Origin: Deltaproteobacteria bacterium
GTDB lineage: Bacteria; Myxococcota_A; UBA9042; PHBI01; JACKFB01
Length of the DNA stretch: 64,000 bases
Reading direction: 5' to 3'
Assembly: GCA_020632695.1 (NCBI GenBank)
Contig: JACKFB010000011.1
Location: forward strand, 1 to 64,000
The notes beneath the pieces are model-generated. The model had not been told where the DNA came from. It ran no database searches and worked only from the letters and a program-made list of their open reading frames with translations. A program made the position numbers and the translations under genes. This document shows, in pieces, positions 31,808-42,000 of the stretch (positions are counted from its first letter, which is position 1; every line of letters begins with the position of its first letter).

Positions 31808-34654
31808 CTATTCGTCCATCTTGGCGCGCGCCATTTCCAGGTACTTCGCGGCGAGGTGATTGGACCCGTCCAGCTTGCGGGCCTTGGTGAAATATCCCGT
31901 GGCCAGCTTGTAGTTGCCGGCCTTGTACGCCTTCAGACCGAGGGCCATCGTCGTCTTGAACTCCTCGGCGCTGGAGTCCGCCGCCGTGCGCTCGGGAGCG
32001 GCCTCCTTCTCGGGAGCTGCCTCCTTCGCTGGCGTGGGCTCGCTCCTGGCGGTCGAGACCTTCTCCTTCGCGGGCTCCTCCTTGGCCTTCTTGGCCTCGG
32101 CGGCAGCCTTCGCCTTGGCAGCAGCTTCGGCCTTCGCCTTGGCGGCAGCTTCGGCCTTCGCCTTGGCAGCAGCTTCGGCCTTCGCCTTGGCCTCGGCGGC
32201 AGCCTTCGCCCTGGCGGCAGCCTCCGCCTTCGCCTTGGCGGCAGCCTCGGCCTTCGCCTTGGCAGCAGCTTCGGCCTTCGCCTTCGACGAGTCCGTCCTG
32301 GCGCCCGCCGCAGCGGCCTTCGCCTTGGCCTCGGCGGCAGCCTTCGCCTTGGCCTCGGCGGCAGCCCTCACCTTGGCCTCCTCGGCGGCCTTCGCCTCAG
32401 CCTTCTCGGCGGCGATCCTCGCCTTCTCGGCCTTCGCCGTGGCGTCTGCCTCGGCCTTCGCCCTGGCCTCCGCCTCTGCCGCGGCCTTGTCCGCGGCGGC
32501 CTTCATCTCAGCGGCCTCTCGCTCCGCCGCCTCCACCGCGGCCCGCTTCGCCTCGTCCGCCCCGGTGCCCTCTAGGCCCGGGGCATCGGGAGGAGGGGGC
32601 GAGGCGGTCTCCGCCGCCACGGGGCGCGCCGCATCCGGCACCCCCGCTTCTCCCTGGTCCGTGGTGGCGTCGGTGGCCGCGGCGACGCTCGTCACATCGG
32701 CCGCCTGTCCGGGCGCCGCCGGAGCCCGCTCCGGCAGCCCCCCGCCGAGCGCCTGCTGGGCGAGCAGCTCGCGCGCGCGCCGCGCCGAGTCCGCCTTCGC
32801 CTGCGCCGCCATCTCGCCCCTGCGCTTGTCGCGGTCGCGCAGCAGGAGGATCCGCTGGGTCTCCGCCGCGGTGAGGTTCCGCGAGCTCGGCACCTCCTGC
32901 ACCTTCGCGGTGCCCGTCGCCGGGGCCGTCCGCCCGAAGAAGTACCAGACCAGCACCAGCACCAGCACCAGTGCGACGACGCCGATCACCAGCACGTAGG
33001 GGTTTCGCTTCCGGTCGGCCGCGAAGTAGTCGTCCCGCTCCTCCTGCGGGCCCAGGTCGGCAGCCTTGTCGACGAACCAGGTGTGGTCCTCGTCGCCCTC
33101 CGCCGCGCCCGCGCGCCCGGGCTTCACGCCGGGGATCTCGACCACCGTCGCGTCGCTCGCCCGCTCGTGTCGCTCGGCCGGCGCCGGCACCGCCTTGTGG
33201 GAGATGAGCGTCGCGTCGTCCTGCGACGGCACCCCCGCGCTGGCCCCCGCCCCCGCCGGCTGCGCGTGTCCGGTCGACTTCCGCTTGCGACGCTTCTTCT
33301 TGCGGGTCTTCTTCGACCCGCCGCCGTCTGCGCCGCCGCCCTCGTCGTCGTCGCCCTCGTCGCCCTCGTCGCCGCCGGGCGCGGCCGCCGACTCGGAGGT
33401 CGCCGTCTGCGAGAGCGCGATGACCTCCGGCGTCAGCCCCGCGGTCACGATCGTGTCCTGATGCGTCTCGGCCGCCTCCGCCTCACCCGCCTCGCTCGCC
33501 TCGGCGGCTTCGGCCGCCTGCGCGGGCTCGTCCGCCGCGGCCGCCTCGGGCGCCTCCGCCGGCTCTTCCATCGGCTCGCTCGCGGCCTCGGCTTCGGCCT
33601 CCGCCTCGGCCGGCGGCGCCTCGGACTCGCTGGTGGCGGCGAGCCGCTCGCGCGCCTCACGCACCCGCTTCTCCGCGTCGAGCTGGTCCTGCACCGCGCG
33701 CGCCTGGTCGGCGAAGCCAGCCATGATCTGCGTGCGCGCCGCCGACGTCGGGCTCTTCGCCTCGCCAGCGGCCGCGTCCTCGGCCACCAGCTCGGCCCCC
33801 ATCTCGCTCCGCACGAGCCGGGCCAGCTCCTCGGCCAGCGCCGCCACCGACTCCTGACGCTGCGCTGCAACCTTCGACAGCGCCCGCAGCGCGATCTCCT
33901 CGTAGGGCTTGATGTGGTCGAGCCCGCCGTGGCGCATGTGCAGTGCGAGAGGCTTCTCGAACACCTGCCGCTTGAGCGTCGTCGACAGGTTCCCGGCCGC
34001 CCCGGTGCCGTGGAAGGGCGGTTTTCCGCGCACCGCCTCGTACATCAGGATGCCGATCGCGTACACGTCGGTCCCGTCCAGGGTCGTCTTGCCCTGACCC
34101 TGCTCCGGCGACATGTAGTCGGGGACGCCCAGGAAGGGCGTCTTCTTGAGCGGCTTGTAGGGCGGGAAGAGGCCGTCGAGCCCCAGCCCGTAGATGCGGG
34201 CAGCGTAGGCGCCGCCGCCCAGCTCCACCAGGCGGACCAGCTCGCCGGAGAGCGCGTGGTGGTGGACACCGGCGGCCTCCGCGATGGCGATGGCCCGGGC
34301 TACCTGGTGCACCAGCGGAGCCGCGGCATAGGGCTCGAGCCCATCGGTGCGCTCCACCCACTCGGAGAAGGTCAACGACCCCACCAGCGGCGCAGCCAGC
34401 CACATGCGGCCGTCGTCGGTGGCGCCCCCCTCGGTCCAGCGCACGAGCTGCGGCGAGGAGACGCGCGAGGCCGCGTCGACGGCCGCGGCGGCCTTGTCGG
34501 ACGGGTCGTCGAGCCCGCGCGGGACGACGAGCAGCAACACCCGACCCCCGCCCTGGCTGTCGTCCGCTTCATACAGCGTGCCGAAGGGGAGTTGGGCCCG
34601 CTCCCGGTCCAGCCGATAGCGACCGCCGACCATCTCAGGCTTGGTTTCATTCAT
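31808..34654 (-). CDS. Membrane-spanning Ser/Thr pseudokinase with Ala/Lys/Glu repeats and TPR-like end
   Basis: A 948-residue protein read from the ATG at 34654. The first 310 residues follow the protein-kinase fold late in the domain ('VPDYMSPEQGQGKTTLDGTDVYAIGILMYEAV' at about 178-208), but the catalytic parts are gone: the glycine loop is 'AQLPFGTLYEA', no VAIK lysine is found, the HRD position is H-H-A (132-134) and the DFG position reads Y-G-L-G (155-158). A charged linker leads to a membrane segment (about 550-572). Beyond it lie a Glu/Ala region, a long TolA-like Ala-Lys-Glu repeat (about 710-860) and a C-terminal TPR-like helix pair ('KTTMALGLKAYKAGNYKLATGYFTKARKLDG'). It probably binds a partner inside and reaches into the periplasm, without phosphorylating. 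Confidence 0.85.
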   Translation of the reverse strand: MNETKPEMVGGRYRLDRERAQLPFGTLYEADDSQGGGRVLLLVVPRGLDDPSDKAAAAVDAASRVSSPQLVRWTEGGATDDGRMWLAAPLVGSLTFSEWVERTDGLEPYAAAPLVHQVARAIAIAEAAGVHHHALSGELVRLVELGGGAYAARIYGLGLDGLFPPYKPLKKTPFLGVPDYMSPEQGQGKTTLDGTDVYAIGILMYEAVRGKPPFHGTGAAGNLSTTLKRQVFEKPLALHMRHGGLDHIKPYEEIALRALSKVAAQRQESVAALAEELARLVRSEMGAELVAEDAAAGEAKSPTSAARTQIMAGFADQARAVQDQLDAEKRVREARERLAATSESEAPPAEAEAEAEAASEPMEEPAEAPEAAAADEPAQAAEAAEASEAGEAEAAETHQDTIVTAGLTPEVIALSQTATSESAAAPGGDEGDEGDDDEGGGADGGGSKKTRKKKRRKRKSTGHAQPAGAGASAGVPSQDDATLISHKAVPAPAERHERASDATVVEIPGVKPGRAGAAEGDEDHTWFVDKAADLGPQEERDDYFAADRKRNPYVLVIGVVALVLVLVLVWYFFGRTAPATGTAKVQEVPSSRNLTAAETQRILLLRDRDKRRGEMAAQAKADSARRARELLAQQALGGGLPERAPAAPGQAADVTSVAAATDATTDQGEAGVPDAARPVAAETASPPPPDAPGLEGTGADEAKRAAVEAAEREAAEMKAAADKAAAEAEARAKAEADATAKAEKARIAAEKAEAKAAEEAKVRAAAEAKAKAAAEAKAKAAAAGARTDSSKAKAEAAAKAKAEAAAKAKAEAAARAKAAAEAKAKAEAAAKAKAEAAAKAKAEAAAKAKAAAEAKKAKEEPAKEKVSTARSEPTPAKEAAPEKEAAPERTAADSSAEEFKTTMALGLKAYKAGNYKLATGYFTKARKLDGSNHLAAKYLEMARAKMDE
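32089..32505 (-). repeat. Tandem repeat encoding AKAKAEAA motifs
   Basis: About 400 bases of imperfect repeats of GCCAAGGCGAAGGCCGAAGC-type units, period 24 or 30 bases on the minus strand, inside the pseudokinase gene. The product is a long Ala/Lys/Glu helix like the TolA central domain. Internal recombination would change its length in frame. Confidence 0.85.
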
Positions 34655-34686
34655 CCTGACGATCCGCCTCCGTCCACCGGTGGGAG

Positions 34687-34715
34687 AGTCTAAAGGAGGG
34701 GCGGGGAGAGGGCAA
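34687..34715 (-). promoter_or_regulatory. Putative sigma70-type promoter for the pseudokinase gene
   Basis: On the minus strand TTGCCC (34715-34710), a 17-base spacer and TAGACT (34692-34687), giving a leader of about 25 bases before the ATG at 34654. Confidence 0.45.
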
Positions 34716-34911
34716 CCACGCATCGTACGGGGGGATCGGAGGCCTGCGTCGGCCTGGAGCCGGGTCCTGCGGGGACCGGCGACCCCAACGCGCCGGGAGG
34801 TGGGGCGACTGTCCCCGCCGCTGGCGAGCAGCGTGGCGGAATCTTCTGTCCCCGCGCGGTGTCTGTCGGGTTCGGTGCCGGTCGCGGGCCTCGGCCGCGT
34901 TCCCTTTCCGG

Positions 34912-34940
34912 TGGCGCGCGCGCCGGCCTGCGACTATGTT
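34912..34940 (+). promoter_or_regulatory. Putative promoter of TGGCGC-N17-TATGTT type
   Basis: TGGCGC (34912-34917), exactly 17 bases, then TATGTT (34935-34940). The same arrangement precedes the PilZ gene and the gltF-like gene. It would drive the small acidic protein at 35100 and perhaps the two large genes behind it, with a leader of about 150 bases. Confidence 0.45.
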
Positions 34941-35099
34941 CCGCGCCGCTCGCGGGGAGTACGCGATGCCAGGCTCTGGCGCGAAAATTGCTAACACTGT
35001 GATCGCGAGACATGGCCTCGCGTCGCATCGGTCCGCTGGGACCGCTACGACGTGCCCTGGACGAGGCGCGTCATTGCGGTGCGAGAGAGGGGAATCCCC

Positions 35100-35273
35100 A
35101 TGGAAATGGAATTGGACGGCGAGTGGATCATCATCGAGGTCGACGAGGATCGACGGCGCCTCGCGAGCGATGCCGACAAGCTGGAGAAGTGCTATCCGGA
35201 GCGCTATGACTTCCGGATCACCCCCGCGGAGCCGGCCAATCGGTTCGCGCTGGCGGTGCGGCACCGCGATTGA
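35100..35273 (+). CDS. Small acidic hypothetical protein (57 residues)
   Basis: A short reading frame starting MEMELDGEWIIIEVDED, with GAGAGGGG about 6 bases upstream as a ribosome site. Its composition is protein-like: acidic, alternating hydrophobics, no Arg/Ser shadow bias. The overlapping frame of the large downstream gene is Arg/Ser-rich here, which supports this frame as the real one. It has no signal peptide or cysteine pair (a single Cys in 'LEKCYPERYDF'). The family is not recognised. It lies between a promoter and the DUF3857 gene, so it may be the first gene of that operon. Confidence 0.6.
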   Translation: MEMELDGEWIIIEVDEDRRRLASDADKLEKCYPERYDFRITPAEPANRFALAVRHRD

Positions 35274-35400
35274 CGCCTCCGAGGCTCCGCGCAGCCTGAC
35301 ACCCCGGTCCGCCGAGGACCTGTCGGCGACGTCGCACCGAGCGCGCGCCGAAGGCAGGGCGGGCTCGCGGGGCGGGCGCCTGGGACGTAGCGCCGGTCGG

Positions 35401-38400
35401 GTGCTGCTGGGAGTGGTCCTGTGCAGCGCGGCGGCCGTGAACGCGACAGCGGCGCCGCTGCTCGAGCAGGCCAGCGCCAGGGCCGCCCTCGAGCAGCTCG
35501 CGTCGGCGCCGGACGCTGCGGACGCCGAGGCGATGTGGGTGATTCTGGAGCCTGCGCTGGACGCGCTGCCACCCGCCGAGGCGCGGGCGCTCCTGGGGCG
35601 ACTGGCTGCCCAGCGCCGCGCCCCCGCGCTGGCGATGCGCGCGCGCCTCGCCGGTACGCGCTACGCCGCCGACCTCGCCGAGGTTCGCGACACCGCGCGG
35701 GCGCTGGGCTTCGTCGAGCGCTGGCTGGCCGCCGGGCCGGTTCCCATGGTGCCCCGCGAGATCCTCGACGCCCACCTCGAGCTCCGGCGCGGCACGCCGC
35801 CGGCCCTGGGCGAGGCGCTCGGCGAGGCCCGCTGGGACGTGCTCGAGCGGGCGGGGCCGCCGGGCGCGGTGAGCGTGGACCATCTGCTCCCCGACGACGC
35901 GCCCTCGGCGGTACACCTCGTGGCTCGCTTCAGGCTCGAGCGCGCCTCCGAGGTCTACGTGCGCCTGGGCGGGGCAGGTCAGCTCGCAGCCAGCGTGGAC
36001 GGCGAGCTGCTCGGCGCGGTGCATTCGCTCGCCTTCGCCGCGCCGGACCAGCTCGTCGCCTCCCTGCGCCTGCAGCCGGGCGATCACCTCCTGGCCGTGA
36101 GCGCGGCGCGGGAGGCCGGTGGCCGGGCGATGGTGTACGCGCGCCTCACCGACCGCTCGGGTCGGCCCCTGCCAGTGAGCTGGGGGCTGCCCGACGCCGG
36201 CTCGTCGCAGGTCTGGGCGCCGCTCGAGGGCGACGCGCTCGGGTTGGACTGGGCGAGGTGCACCCACGCGCGGCGCCGCGACCTGTCGGGGCGGGTGCTG
36301 GCTGCGGCGGCGCGCCGTGCCCTGGGCGTGCCGGACCCCGAGGCCGGCGAGGACGGCGAGGGCGAGCTGCTCGAGGAGCTGCTGCTGGAGCCCGGCGTCG
36401 CGGCGCTGGGGACCTCCGACCTGCTGCTCGCGCTCGGCCAGGTGCGCCGCGAGGAGGCGCGGGCCAGCGTGCTGTTGCAGAGCGCCGCCGGTGGCGGCAC
36501 GGACGCAGCGGCGCGCCTGACCCTGGCCGAGCTCGCGGCCTCACGGGGACAGCTCACCCGCGCCCGGTCCCTGCTCGCGGCGAGCGACGGCGCCCCGGCC
36601 GAGCTGCGGGCGGTCGTGGCCGGACGCGTGGCACGCCGCGCCGGGCTGCCCGCCGAGGCGTGGCGCCCGCTCCACGAGCAGGCGGACTCCGCACCGACCG
36701 CGCGCCTGCTCGCCGAGCGCGCCAACGTGGCCCAGGCGATGGGGCGCCCCGATCTGGCCCTGGAGCCGCTGACCACGCTCCATTCGGTGGCGCCGGGCGA
36801 GCTCGAGCACGCGGCCGGCCTCGCCCAGGTGCTGACGGACCTGGGACGCGAAGACGAGGCACTGGGGCTCCTCGACGCGCTTCGCGAGCGCCGCCCCGAC
36901 GTCCTCGGCTATCCGCTGCAGGCCGCGCGCCAGAGGCTCGCCCGCGGCGAGGTCGAGCGCGCACGTGCCACCGCCGCTTCCGTCGCCGCCGCAGCCGGGG
37001 TCGACGCCTCCGCCGTGGCCGCAGCCGCCCAGCTCATCGAGGACTCGGGCGACGCGGCCGCTGCGGCTGAGCTCTGGCGCCGGGCGCTCGCGCTGCGTCC
37101 GGGCGACCCGGACCTCCGCGCCGCGGTCACGCGCACCGAGCCGCGCAGCGACGAGCGCCTCCCCTTCGAGCTGGACCTCGCCCGCGACCTCCAACCCTTG
37201 GAACCGGTAGGCGAGGGCGGCCTCTTCGAGGTGCTGGGCGAGGAGCTGCACGTGGAGGTCCAGGCCGACGGGGGCTACGTGCGCTACCAGGCGCGCGTGC
37301 TGCGCGTGCTGCGGGTCCCCGACGAGCGCGACGCCCGCACCTTCTCGGTGGCCTTCGACCCCAGCCAGGAGCAGGTCCGCGTCCTGTCGGCCCGTGTGCA
37401 TCGCGGGGGGCTGGCCATCCCGGTGACCGCGCGGGAGACCCAGCAGATCTCGGAGTCCTGGTACGGCATGTACTACGACATGCGCGCCCTCTCGGTGCCC
37501 TTCGACGACCTCCGGCCGGGCGACCTGGTCGAGATCCGCCACCGGGTCGACGCGGCGGCCTCCGAGGCGATGCCGGGCACCTTCTCGCTGCTGGAGCCGC
37601 TGAGCGAGCGCATGCCCAAGCGGCGCGTGGTCCTGTCGGTCACCGCCCCGCGCGCGCTGGGGCTGAGGGTGCGCCTTGGGGCGCCGGGCGGCCCGGGCGG
37701 CCTCGCCGGCGCCATCGAGCAGGCGCAGACCGAGCTGCCGGACGGGCGCGTGCGCTACGTCGCGCGAGTCCGCGACCTGCGGGCCCTGCCCTCGGAGCGG
37801 GGCATGCCCGCGGCCGCCGAGCAGGGGCTGGTCTGGCAGGTCTCGAGCTTCACGAGCTGGGAGGACCTGGCCCACCGCTACCGGCAGCTCATCGCGCCGC
37901 AGCGGGTCGTCACGCCGGCGATGCGCCGCTGGGTCGAGGCGCGCGTGGCCGAGGCGACCAGCGTCGAGGGCGGCCTGTCGCGCCCGCGCCTGCTGCGGGC
38001 GCTGGTCGACGGCCTGACCGCCGAGATCCGCTACGTCGGACTCGAGTTCGGCGTCCACGGCTTCCAGCCCTACAGGACGGACCAGGTGTGGGCGCGCCGC
38101 TTCGGCGACTGCAAGGACCAGGCGACCCTGATGAGCACGATGCTGCAGCTCGCGGGCATCGACGCCGACGTGGTGCTGGTGCGGACGCGGCCTCGCGGCC
38201 TCGTCGGCGACGCGCTGCCCTCCCTGGCGCTCTTCGACCACGCCATCGTCCACCTGACCGACGACGCGCGCTTCGTCGACCCGACCGCCCGCTGGGTGGG
38301 GCTGGGCGAGCTGCCCGAGGGGGATCAGGGGGCCCAGGCGCTGGTACTGGCCGCCGACACGGCGAGCGCGTCGCCCGTGCGCATCCCCCCCGATCCCCCG

Positions 38401-39063
38401 GCGCGCAACGGCCTCGAGGGGTTCTTCACGGTGGTGCTGGCCGAGGACGGCTCCGGGCGCGTCGAGGGGGAGTCCACGTTTCGGGGCGTGCAGGCGGCGA
38501 CGTATCGCGCGCAGCTCGCCGACGCCGATGCCCGAGAGGAGCGGCTCACCCGCATGATGAACGGGCGCTACCCGGGCTTCGAGCTGGTCTCCCACGAGGT
38601 CAGCGACCCCCTGGACCGCTCGAGTCCGCTGCGCTTCACCTTCGTGGGCGACGTCCCGCGGGTGGCCGAGCCCATCGGCGACACGCTGCAGGTCCCGCGG
38701 CCGGCGGGTGGTGATGGGCACGCGGCGCGCCTGGCGGGCGACACGACGCGGCGAAGCGCGTTGCTGCTCGGGGCTCCGGTGACCTTGCGCACGCGGTTTC
38801 GATACGTGCTGCCGGTCGGCTTCGGCGCGGCGGACATCCCGGCGAGCCGCGAGGAGGAGGGCGCCTTCGGGAGCTGGTCGGTGCAGTGGGCGGCCGAGCC
38901 GGGCGAGGTGCGCGCGGCATCGGAGCTGGTGCTGGCCGTCGACCGGGTGGAGGCCGGGGAGTATCCGGCGTTCCGTGCCTTCATGCAGCGCTTCGACGAG
39001 GCCGTGCGTCCCCCGCTGGTGCTGCGGCGGGACGCGCCCGAGACGGCGGAGCTGCGGCCTTGA
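35401..39063 (+). CDS. Large secreted DUF3857/transglutaminase-like protein with TPR-like N-half
   Basis: A 1220-residue protein. The start is uncertain: the only in-frame start that leaves a signal peptide without a long Arg/Ser-rich lead is the GTG at 35401 ('LLGVVLCSAAAVNATA'). The first half is helical and TPR-like ('TLHSVAPGELEHAAGLAQVLTDLGREDEALGLLDAL'). DUF3857 follows (about 605-780), then a transglutaminase-core domain with intact triad: Cys904 in RRFGDCKDQ, His947 in 'FDHAIVHL', Asp960 in 'FVDPTARW'. The C-terminal 250 residues are beta-rich. Such proteins are periplasmic or surface enzymes of unknown substrate. The gene couples by overlap to a longer relative lacking the triad. Confidence 0.88.
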   Translation: MLLGVVLCSAAAVNATAAPLLEQASARAALEQLASAPDAADAEAMWVILEPALDALPPAEARALLGRLAAQRRAPALAMRARLAGTRYAADLAEVRDTARALGFVERWLAAGPVPMVPREILDAHLELRRGTPPALGEALGEARWDVLERAGPPGAVSVDHLLPDDAPSAVHLVARFRLERASEVYVRLGGAGQLAASVDGELLGAVHSLAFAAPDQLVASLRLQPGDHLLAVSAAREAGGRAMVYARLTDRSGRPLPVSWGLPDAGSSQVWAPLEGDALGLDWARCTHARRRDLSGRVLAAAARRALGVPDPEAGEDGEGELLEELLLEPGVAALGTSDLLLALGQVRREEARASVLLQSAAGGGTDAAARLTLAELAASRGQLTRARSLLAASDGAPAELRAVVAGRVARRAGLPAEAWRPLHEQADSAPTARLLAERANVAQAMGRPDLALEPLTTLHSVAPGELEHAAGLAQVLTDLGREDEALGLLDALRERRPDVLGYPLQAARQRLARGEVERARATAASVAAAAGVDASAVAAAAQLIEDSGDAAAAAELWRRALALRPGDPDLRAAVTRTEPRSDERLPFELDLARDLQPLEPVGEGGLFEVLGEELHVEVQADGGYVRYQARVLRVLRVPDERDARTFSVAFDPSQEQVRVLSARVHRGGLAIPVTARETQQISESWYGMYYDMRALSVPFDDLRPGDLVEIRHRVDAAASEAMPGTFSLLEPLSERMPKRRVVLSVTAPRALGLRVRLGAPGGPGGLAGAIEQAQTELPDGRVRYVARVRDLRALPSERGMPAAAEQGLVWQVSSFTSWEDLAHRYRQLIAPQRVVTPAMRRWVEARVAEATSVEGGLSRPRLLRALVDGLTAEIRYVGLEFGVHGFQPYRTDQVWARRFGDCKDQATLMSTMLQLAGIDADVVLVRTRPRGLVGDALPSLALFDHAIVHLTDDARFVDPTARWVGLGELPEGDQGAQALVLAADTASASPVRIPPDPPARNGLEGFFTVVLAEDGSGRVEGESTFRGVQAATYRAQLADADAREERLTRMMNGRYPGFELVSHEVSDPLDRSSPLRFTFVGDVPRVAEPIGDTLQVPRPAGGDGHAARLAGDTTRRSALLLGAPVTLRTRFRYVLPVGFGAADIPASREEEGAFGSWSVQWAAEPGEVRAASELVLAVDRVEAGEYPAFRAFMQRFDEAVRPPLVLRRDAPETAELRP

Positions 39064-42000
39064 CCGGGGGCGTACGGCGACGGCGCCGGGCTTCGGCCTC
39101 TCGGGGAGGGCGGATCGGGCTGGGGTTGCTCCTGCTGGCGCTCGCCTGGCTGGCAGGGGCGGGCGGCTGCGCGGGCGCCGGTGCGCAGAGGCGCGGAGAC
39201 CAGCTGCGCAGCGCCGCCGCGCGGGGCGACCGGGGTGCAAGGAGCGCGCTGGCCGAGTCCGTGGCCGCCGGAGCGCTCGAGGGCGCCAGCCTGGCCGAGG
39301 CCGCGGCGGCGCTCCAGGGAGCGGAGCGCGCCGAGGACCGCGCCCTGGCGGCCCGTGTCGACGAGGCCATGGGCCTCGACGAGCGGGCGGCGGGCACCTG
39401 GCGCACCCTGCTCGCCGACGAGGGCACGCCCCGATGGCTGGCACGGCTCGCGGCGCTGCGCCTGCTGGCGCTGGTGGACGCGGTTCCGCTCGGAGCCGAG
39501 GACGCGCGGGTGCTGGCGCGCGCCCTGGGCGGCCCCCAGGGCGGCGAGCCCGAGCTGGGCGCGCTGGCCGAGGCCGTGGCGGCACGCCTGGACGACGCCG
39601 GGTTGGCGGCCCTGGCCAGCCAGCGCCGGGGTTGGGTGGGTAGCTTCACAAGGAGCGGGCGGCTCGCCCCGTGGCCGGCGCTGGCCTTCGACCCGGAGCG
39701 GCCGGCGCGGCCGTCGCTCATCGGGCGGAGCGGCGAGGGCGCGATCATCGCCACGGACGAGCTGCACACGCCGGACGGCACCGTGGCCTTCGCGGAGGAG
39801 GGCCCGGGCCTCTACGCGGCGACCGTGGCGGTCCCGGCGTCGGACACTCCGTGGGTCCTGGAAGTCGTCTCCGACGCGGGCGTGCGCGTCTTCGACGGGG
39901 CGCGGCTGGTCCTCGAGTCCGACCGCCTGGGGGCGCTGGCCGCGGGGCGGCAGCGGGCCTCGGTGCCCTCAGGTCCAGCGCGCCCCATCGAGATCCAGGT
40001 GGCGACGCGCGCCAGCGCGCCGACGCTGCGGGTCGCGCTGCGCCCGGCCGTCGACGCCGCCGGTCTCGCGGCCGTCGCCAGAGCCGCTGGGCCGCCCGAC
40101 ACGCTGCTCGGACGCATCGCTCGCCTGGAGGCCGCGCTCTTCGACGACGACCCGGCCCGGGCGAGCCGCGCCGCCGACGCGCTCGCCCATGCCGCAGAAG
40201 GCGTGGCCGCCGAGGAGCTGGCGCGCTTCGAGCTGGCCGACCCCAGCCGCCCTCCGGCGCTCTCGGCGTCGCGCGCGAGGCGGCTGCTCGAGGCGGCGGC
40301 AGCTCGGCTGCCCGACGACCACGAGGCGCGCGGGCTCCTGGCGGAGGCGTTGCAGGCCGCAGGCGAGACCGGGCGCGCCTACGCGCTCCTGGACGAGCTG
40401 CCGACGCTGCCGCTGCGGGACCGGGTGCTCCTGGCCCTGGCGCGCGACTCGGGCGCGACCGCCGACGCCGCGCGCCTCGCCGACGCGGCGCTCGAACGCG
40501 TACCCACCTCATGTGCGGCGCTGGCCGACGTGCTGGATCTCCGTTGGGACCAGCTCCGCCACGGCGCGCTCACGCTGCCGGCGCGGCCCCCGCGCTGCCC
40601 CTCGCTCGAGCCGCGTCTGGCCGCGCTCGCCCAGGAGCGCGGTCAGCCCGCGCTCGCCCTGAGCCGCCTCGAGCGCGCGCTGGCGGATGCGCCGCCTGGC
40701 ACCGCCCGGGCGCGCCTCGAGTCCGCGCGCGCCGACGCGCTGTGGGAGGCGGGAGATCCGGCCGGGTCGGCGGACGCGGCGCTCGCCGGCCTGGCGCAGC
40801 GCGGGCCCGCCGAGGACCTGCTGCTGCAGCTCCGCCGGGCGGCCGTCGTCGGCCAGCTCGACTCCCTCGCCGCCGAGGCCGCGACCCTGCTCCGAACGAC
40901 TCCGGGCGTCAGCCCCGACGCCCGCCGCGCCTGGCTGGACCCGGCCGCGGATCTCGGCCTCCCCCTCGAGGACGGTGAGGCGCTGGCCCTGGCCGCGCAC
41001 CGGGCCGGCATGCACGTCCAGGCTCCGGTCGAGGTCATCCTCTCCGAGCGCCACGTGCGGCTGCTCCCCGACGGCACCCTCGTCGCGCGCGAGCACCTGC
41101 TCTTCCGCATCATCGAGGAAGGCGCCGCCGACCGCTGGGGCGAGGTCCCGCTGCCCGACGGGGCGGAGCTGCTGCTGGCGCGCACGTGGAAGCCGACGCC
41201 CGCCGGCGGGCTGCAGGCCATCGAGCCCGAGGACCTCGTCGAGACCGGCAGCGTCAGCCTGACCGCGCTGCAGCCCGGGGCCTTCGGCGAGGTCGCGTGG
41301 GTGACCCTGACGCCGCCGTCAGCGTCCCGCTCGGGCGCCGTGCGTGTGCCGATCTTCGCCTTCGAGAGCGACGAGGCCTTCGTGCGCGTCGCACGCCTCA
41401 TCGTGCGTGCGGACCCGTCCGCGGCGCTGACCTTCGACGCCTCGGCCTCCGTCCCGCCCCCCGAGCGTCCCCGGCCCGGAGTCCTCCGCTTCGAGATGAC
41501 CGACCGCGAGCGCGTCATCGCCGAGCCCTTGGACCCCCGCCCGGACCGCCGCCTGGCCACGGTCGCGGTGGCCGTGGGGGCCGACCTGCGAGAGCTGCGC
41601 CTGGCCCGCGCCGATCGCCTCCGCTCGCTGCTGGCGGCGGCGCCGCCCTTGACCGCGCTGGTGCGCGAGGCCCTCGCCGCGCTGCCGGAAGACGCCGGGC
41701 CCGAGTCGCGGCTCGAGGCCATCTACGCCGCCGCCCTCGACCGCGTCCAGGGGGGAGACGGCGGGCTGTGGCAGCAGAGCGCCTCCTGGATCGCCGCCAG
41801 CCGCGCGGGCGAGCGCGCGGTCCTGCTCACCGCCGCCTGCGCCGTGGCCGGGCTCGAGTGCGAGCTGGTGCTGGCGCGCCCCCGGTCGCGCGGCGCCATC
41901 GACCCGGGCGACCACATCGCCGACCCGGACGACTGGGTCTACCCGCTGGTGCGAGCGCGGCTCCCGGCGGGCGACCGCTGGCTGGACCCCAGCGACCCCT

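Larger units (their letters stand above)
34655..35099. other. Divergent 445-base intergenic region
   Basis: This separates the pseudokinase gene (-) from the small acidic protein (+). It holds a minus-strand promoter near 34700 and a plus-strand TGGCGC-type promoter near 34926. Between them is GC-rich sequence with two copies of CTGTCCCCGC (about 34810 and 34848). A frame continuous with the large plus-strand gene crosses the right part but has Arg/Ser-rich shadow composition. No other gene is seen. Confidence 0.5.

Noticed and set aside
34936..35400. Extension of the DUF3857 gene upstream to ATG 34936 or 34966.
   Set aside because: The extra 150 residues are Arg/Ser-rich and would bury the signal peptide; the small acidic frame at 35100 is the better coding candidate there.
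36541..39585. A minus-strand open frame of about 1014 codons opposite the DUF3857 genes.
   Set aside because: The composition is Arg/Ala/Pro shadow type; the plus-strand frame has recognisable domains and catalytic motifs throughout.
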